From Gymnorhina tibicen (taxonomy: Eukaryota; Chordata; Aves; Passeriformes; Artamidae), in NCBI GenBank assembly GCA_013399875.1, contig VXAZ01005702.1, positions 1 through 64,000 on the forward strand: DNA of 64,000 bases. Direction: 5' to 3'. The translations under genes and the position numbers were made by a program. Position 1 is the stretch's first letter. Each line of letters begins with the position of its first letter. Below the pieces are notes generated by a model that was given only the letters and a program-made list of their open reading frames with translations, was not told the DNA's origin and did no database searches. Shown in pieces: positions 61,569-64,000 of the stretch.

Positions 61569-61688
61569 AATGAAATTAATTGCTTCAATGAATTGCTGGA
61601 AGCTGCAGCATGTGCAAATCATTGCTGGATTCAGAGTCTGATGGCACTTGCCTCCTGCTCCAAGCTGAGACACGTGTTACTTGTAAAG
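61569..61688 (+). other. Candidate 120-nt exon-like segment, unproven
   Basis: A pyrimidine- and AT-rich tract ending TTTATTTCAG (AG at 61567-61568) precedes 120 nt that are open in one frame (40 codons, from AAT to AAG). A GT donor context follows (AAG then GTATTT at 61689). The open frame actually runs further, from about 61480 to 61746, about 88 codons without stop. Translation of the central part, such as NELLEAAACANHCWIQSLM, matches no family I know. Splice-like signals and a 40-codon frame can occur by chance, and a second 88-codon frame (61610-61876) overlaps it. It lies about 210 bp upstream of an ERV LTR in the same orientation. Confidence 0.2.
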
Positions 61689-61899
61689 GTATTTACTATT
61701 GTATCTGCAGTCCTTCCATGCTTTCAGTGGGGCAGGGATTTACGCTAAAAGTTCTTGTATACTGCTTACGTCTTATCCTTTGTACTGAAGTGCAGTATAC
61801 AAAGTACCACAAAAGCAACGGAAAACATTCAGTTTCACTCCATAACTCCTGCAGTTACTGGAAATACATTTCATAGGAAAACAATTTATGTATGGGACT

Positions 61900-62655
61900 T
61901 GTGGATTGACATGGTGTAGAAGCCCATAAGATAAGGGGCTGATGTGTATGTCTCAGACACCAGTAGGTGGATAGCCATGGAGCCAGCCAAGGTTGTTGCT
62001 GAGACCACACTGAGAGAAAGAACAGAATGTGGCTGAAGATGGGGGCTACACAGAGACAGGGCAACATTTTTCTGGGACAAACATCCTTTTTCTGGCTCCT
62101 TGAGATAAGCACTGCACAGTACAGCACAAGTGGAGGAATGAGGTCAAGGAGCGGCCATGGGCTGTCTACCACAGGCTGACCCAGCAGAGGTGATCAAGAC
62201 CACAAAGAACCTCTGAAGCCCTCAACCCATTTGCAGAAAGGTTTAGAAGAACAAGTTGCGTATGGAAACTAATTTGCATAGAAAATAAGGAACTTAGCTC
62301 CCGTGCAGGGAAAGGTTGTCTACAAAAAGGTAACCTCATGAAACTCGGGCAGAGCCCCCAGGGCCCTGCACACCCCACCATCTGGATGGACACTGGAGCC
62401 GGGAGTGATGATCTTTTCTTCATTTCTTCTTCTCTGCCTCTCTTCAATCTCTCTTTCTTTCAACCTACCCCTTATTCCAAATCTGCTGTCATTTAGTTTA
62501 TACTGCAAGATAAGACACTAACTTATACAATTTCCATGCCAAGTGTATAATTTCCTAATAAAACTTTGCAAGTTTTTGCACCCTCTGACTTTCGCCTCTT
62601 CTTTTTGATTGCAGACATCTACAAATCTTGTAAGCTGCAAGGGTGGGGCACCACA
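61900..62655 (+). mobile_element. Probable ERV LTR (about 756 bp), plus strand
   Basis: The start TGTGGATTGACATGG and a proposed end GGGGCACCACA give TGTGG...CCACA termini. The body has LTR composition: a long U3 with an octamer motif (ATTTGCAT, 62272-62279), then CACCATCTGGATGGACACTGG and ACTGGAGCCGGGAG, sequence I recognise from songbird ERVs. An AATAAA within CCTAATAAAACTTTGC (about 62555) is followed by about 100 bp of U5-like sequence. No target-site duplication is found (GGACT versus CATGC), so either an end is misplaced or the element lost one side. No retroviral coding sequence is attached. Confidence 0.6.
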
Positions 62656-64000
62656 CATGCCTGGTCTGCCTCATTCACTGCAAAAGCTTAAAATAGGATT
62701 TTCTGAAGTCCAGATAAAAGTTGTCCTACTTTATAAGCAAGCTGACTTTATTTCATTTTTTTATTTTTATTTTTAGCTCAGATATGCATACTCTGAAATA
62801 TTTTTGTTTGTTCTTATGCACTTATGAAAATTCACAAGTTAATTTGTTTTCTCCATTCTCCCCCGACTTCTATAAAATGTAGAGCCAGAAGAAATGTATA
62901 TTTTGTCATAGACATCCAGTTCAATACTTCTAAAAAGAAATTCTGAGTTAATATATTCACTATCAAGACTCTGAGCTGTTAGAATGCAATAATCATCCTG
63001 GGAGGCAAGAAATGAGAGGAAAATATTGCTTTTCCCATCACATAATAATTTTTTCAGTAAGTCTACAACTCCTTCCTCAGTAAAGTTCTGAGTTACATAT
63101 TTGCTTAATGGCTGGAAATTGTGTAGCTGTCTGGTGGGATCTAAGAAGTAGTCACGCTACTAGAAAGTCCTTGTTTTCTTATTTGGCAAGCTGATGTGAA
63201 CAATAATTTTCTTGTAAAAGGATTAGAAGGATTAACTTAATGACCAAAGATCAAGTGCCAATTCAAAAAAATAGATAAAAATAGTTAAATTAACCTTGTA
63301 AACTTAGAGAAATTAGCACCCTGTTAGTTCTAGAAGAATAAGCCACATCACTCTGTCTCCCTGGAGTCCATCAATGGGCAGAGCTAATGGAATCTGAAAA
63401 TACTCCAAAGACCTTTCAGGCTGAAAGATTAGCAGCAAGATTTTGGAGTCAGTACTTTTCTGTCTGAATTCTTCTCTTTCCCAAAATTTCTCTTCCCGTA
63501 TTACACCTGCAGATGAGGCCTGAGCACTCCACTGGAATCCAGAGTATTTTGCTGATAACAGGCATCTAGAAGGCCAAAAGGGATTGATGGAAAATAGAAG
63601 AAAATTGCCATCCCTACCTCTTTCTGCTTTGTCTTCAGCATAAATATCCCATCCTTTCAAATGCCTAGAGTATGATTTATTTGACTTAACAAAATTTACC
63701 AAAAAATTCCCTGGGTTTTCACCTTAAACTGGGTCATATTAAAACTGGCAGACAGTAAACAGGCAAGAATCCTGTCTGTAATCCTGGTTTTGCAGCAGTG
63801 AATCTGGGCACAGACTTCTTCTATTCAAAATTATTACCACCAGTTTTTACACCCATAAACTGGATTTATGAGGCATAGTTCCAAATGTTAAAAGTCCTAC
63901 TTCTACTTTAAACATGCTGGTGTTTTTCATTTTCTGTTACAATGGTTAAGTATATATAAAATAGATGCATTTATATGCCATGTATTCCATGTCTCCACAG
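62656..64000. other. AT-rich DNA to the window end, no supported gene
   Basis: No gene recognised. A 129-codon minus frame at 63313-63702 has no identifiable domain. Short CR1-like wording near 62690-62725 (TTTTCTGAAGTCCAGATAAA) is too brief to call. Confidence 0.55.

Noticed and set aside
62690..62725. Possible CR1 RT fragment (TTTTCTGAAGTCCAGATAAA)
   Set aside because: Similarity covers only about 20 bases and no neighbouring CR1 sequence follows.
63313..63702. 129-codon minus frame near the window end
   Set aside because: No recognisable domain and flanking sequence is ordinary AT-rich DNA. Would need a protein search.

Overview
The window looks like nuclear DNA from a bird, most likely a passerine. 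The evidence is the repeats: five CR1 LINE copies with typical avian CR1 3' ends, one tRNA-Ile-headed CR1-tailed SINE like zebra finch TguSINE1, and several endogenous-retrovirus LTRs of kinds I recognise from songbird genomes. Repeat family names come from memory and were not checked by a search. The DNA is AT-rich by eye, with no operons, ribosome-binding sites, CRISPR arrays or long open frames.

I find no protein-coding gene I can support. The longest open frames (about 110-140 codons) either lie in LTRs or show no recognisable family, so this is a gene desert or the inside of a very long intron. The weakly gene-like segments are a 120-nt in-frame AG...GT segment at 61569-61688 and short coding-like patches at 51733-52318 and 60208-60354. 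None is convincing alone.

Layout. 945-2860: long decayed CR1, minus strand, with endonuclease and reverse-transcriptase remnants. 6305-6425: SINE, minus strand. 8715-9532: solo LTR, minus strand, flanked by GTCCT duplications. 14285-14620: internal CR1 fragment, minus strand. 22741-22896: hairpin and GATA/GACA microsatellite. 23160-24207: LTR with CRE and CCAAT motifs plus adjoining retroviral-like sequence, minus strand. 35186-35842: solo LTR, minus strand, flanked by GGTTA. 44198-44829: older solo LTR of the same family, plus strand, flanked by TAGGT/TAGGC. 48492-48860 and 55258-56140: CR1 3' ends, minus strand. 58628-59040: CR1 3' fragment, plus strand. 61900-62655: probable LTR, plus strand. 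Between these lies AT-rich unique-looking DNA with microsatellites, three 31-38 bp tandem duplications and several perfect short inverted repeats.

Nothing here forms a pathway. The history that can be read is one of retrotransposition: CR1 provided the machinery, the SINE borrowed the CR1 tail, and the ERVs mostly collapsed to solo LTRs. Those LTRs carry promoter-like motifs and are the most likely source of any regulatory activity.
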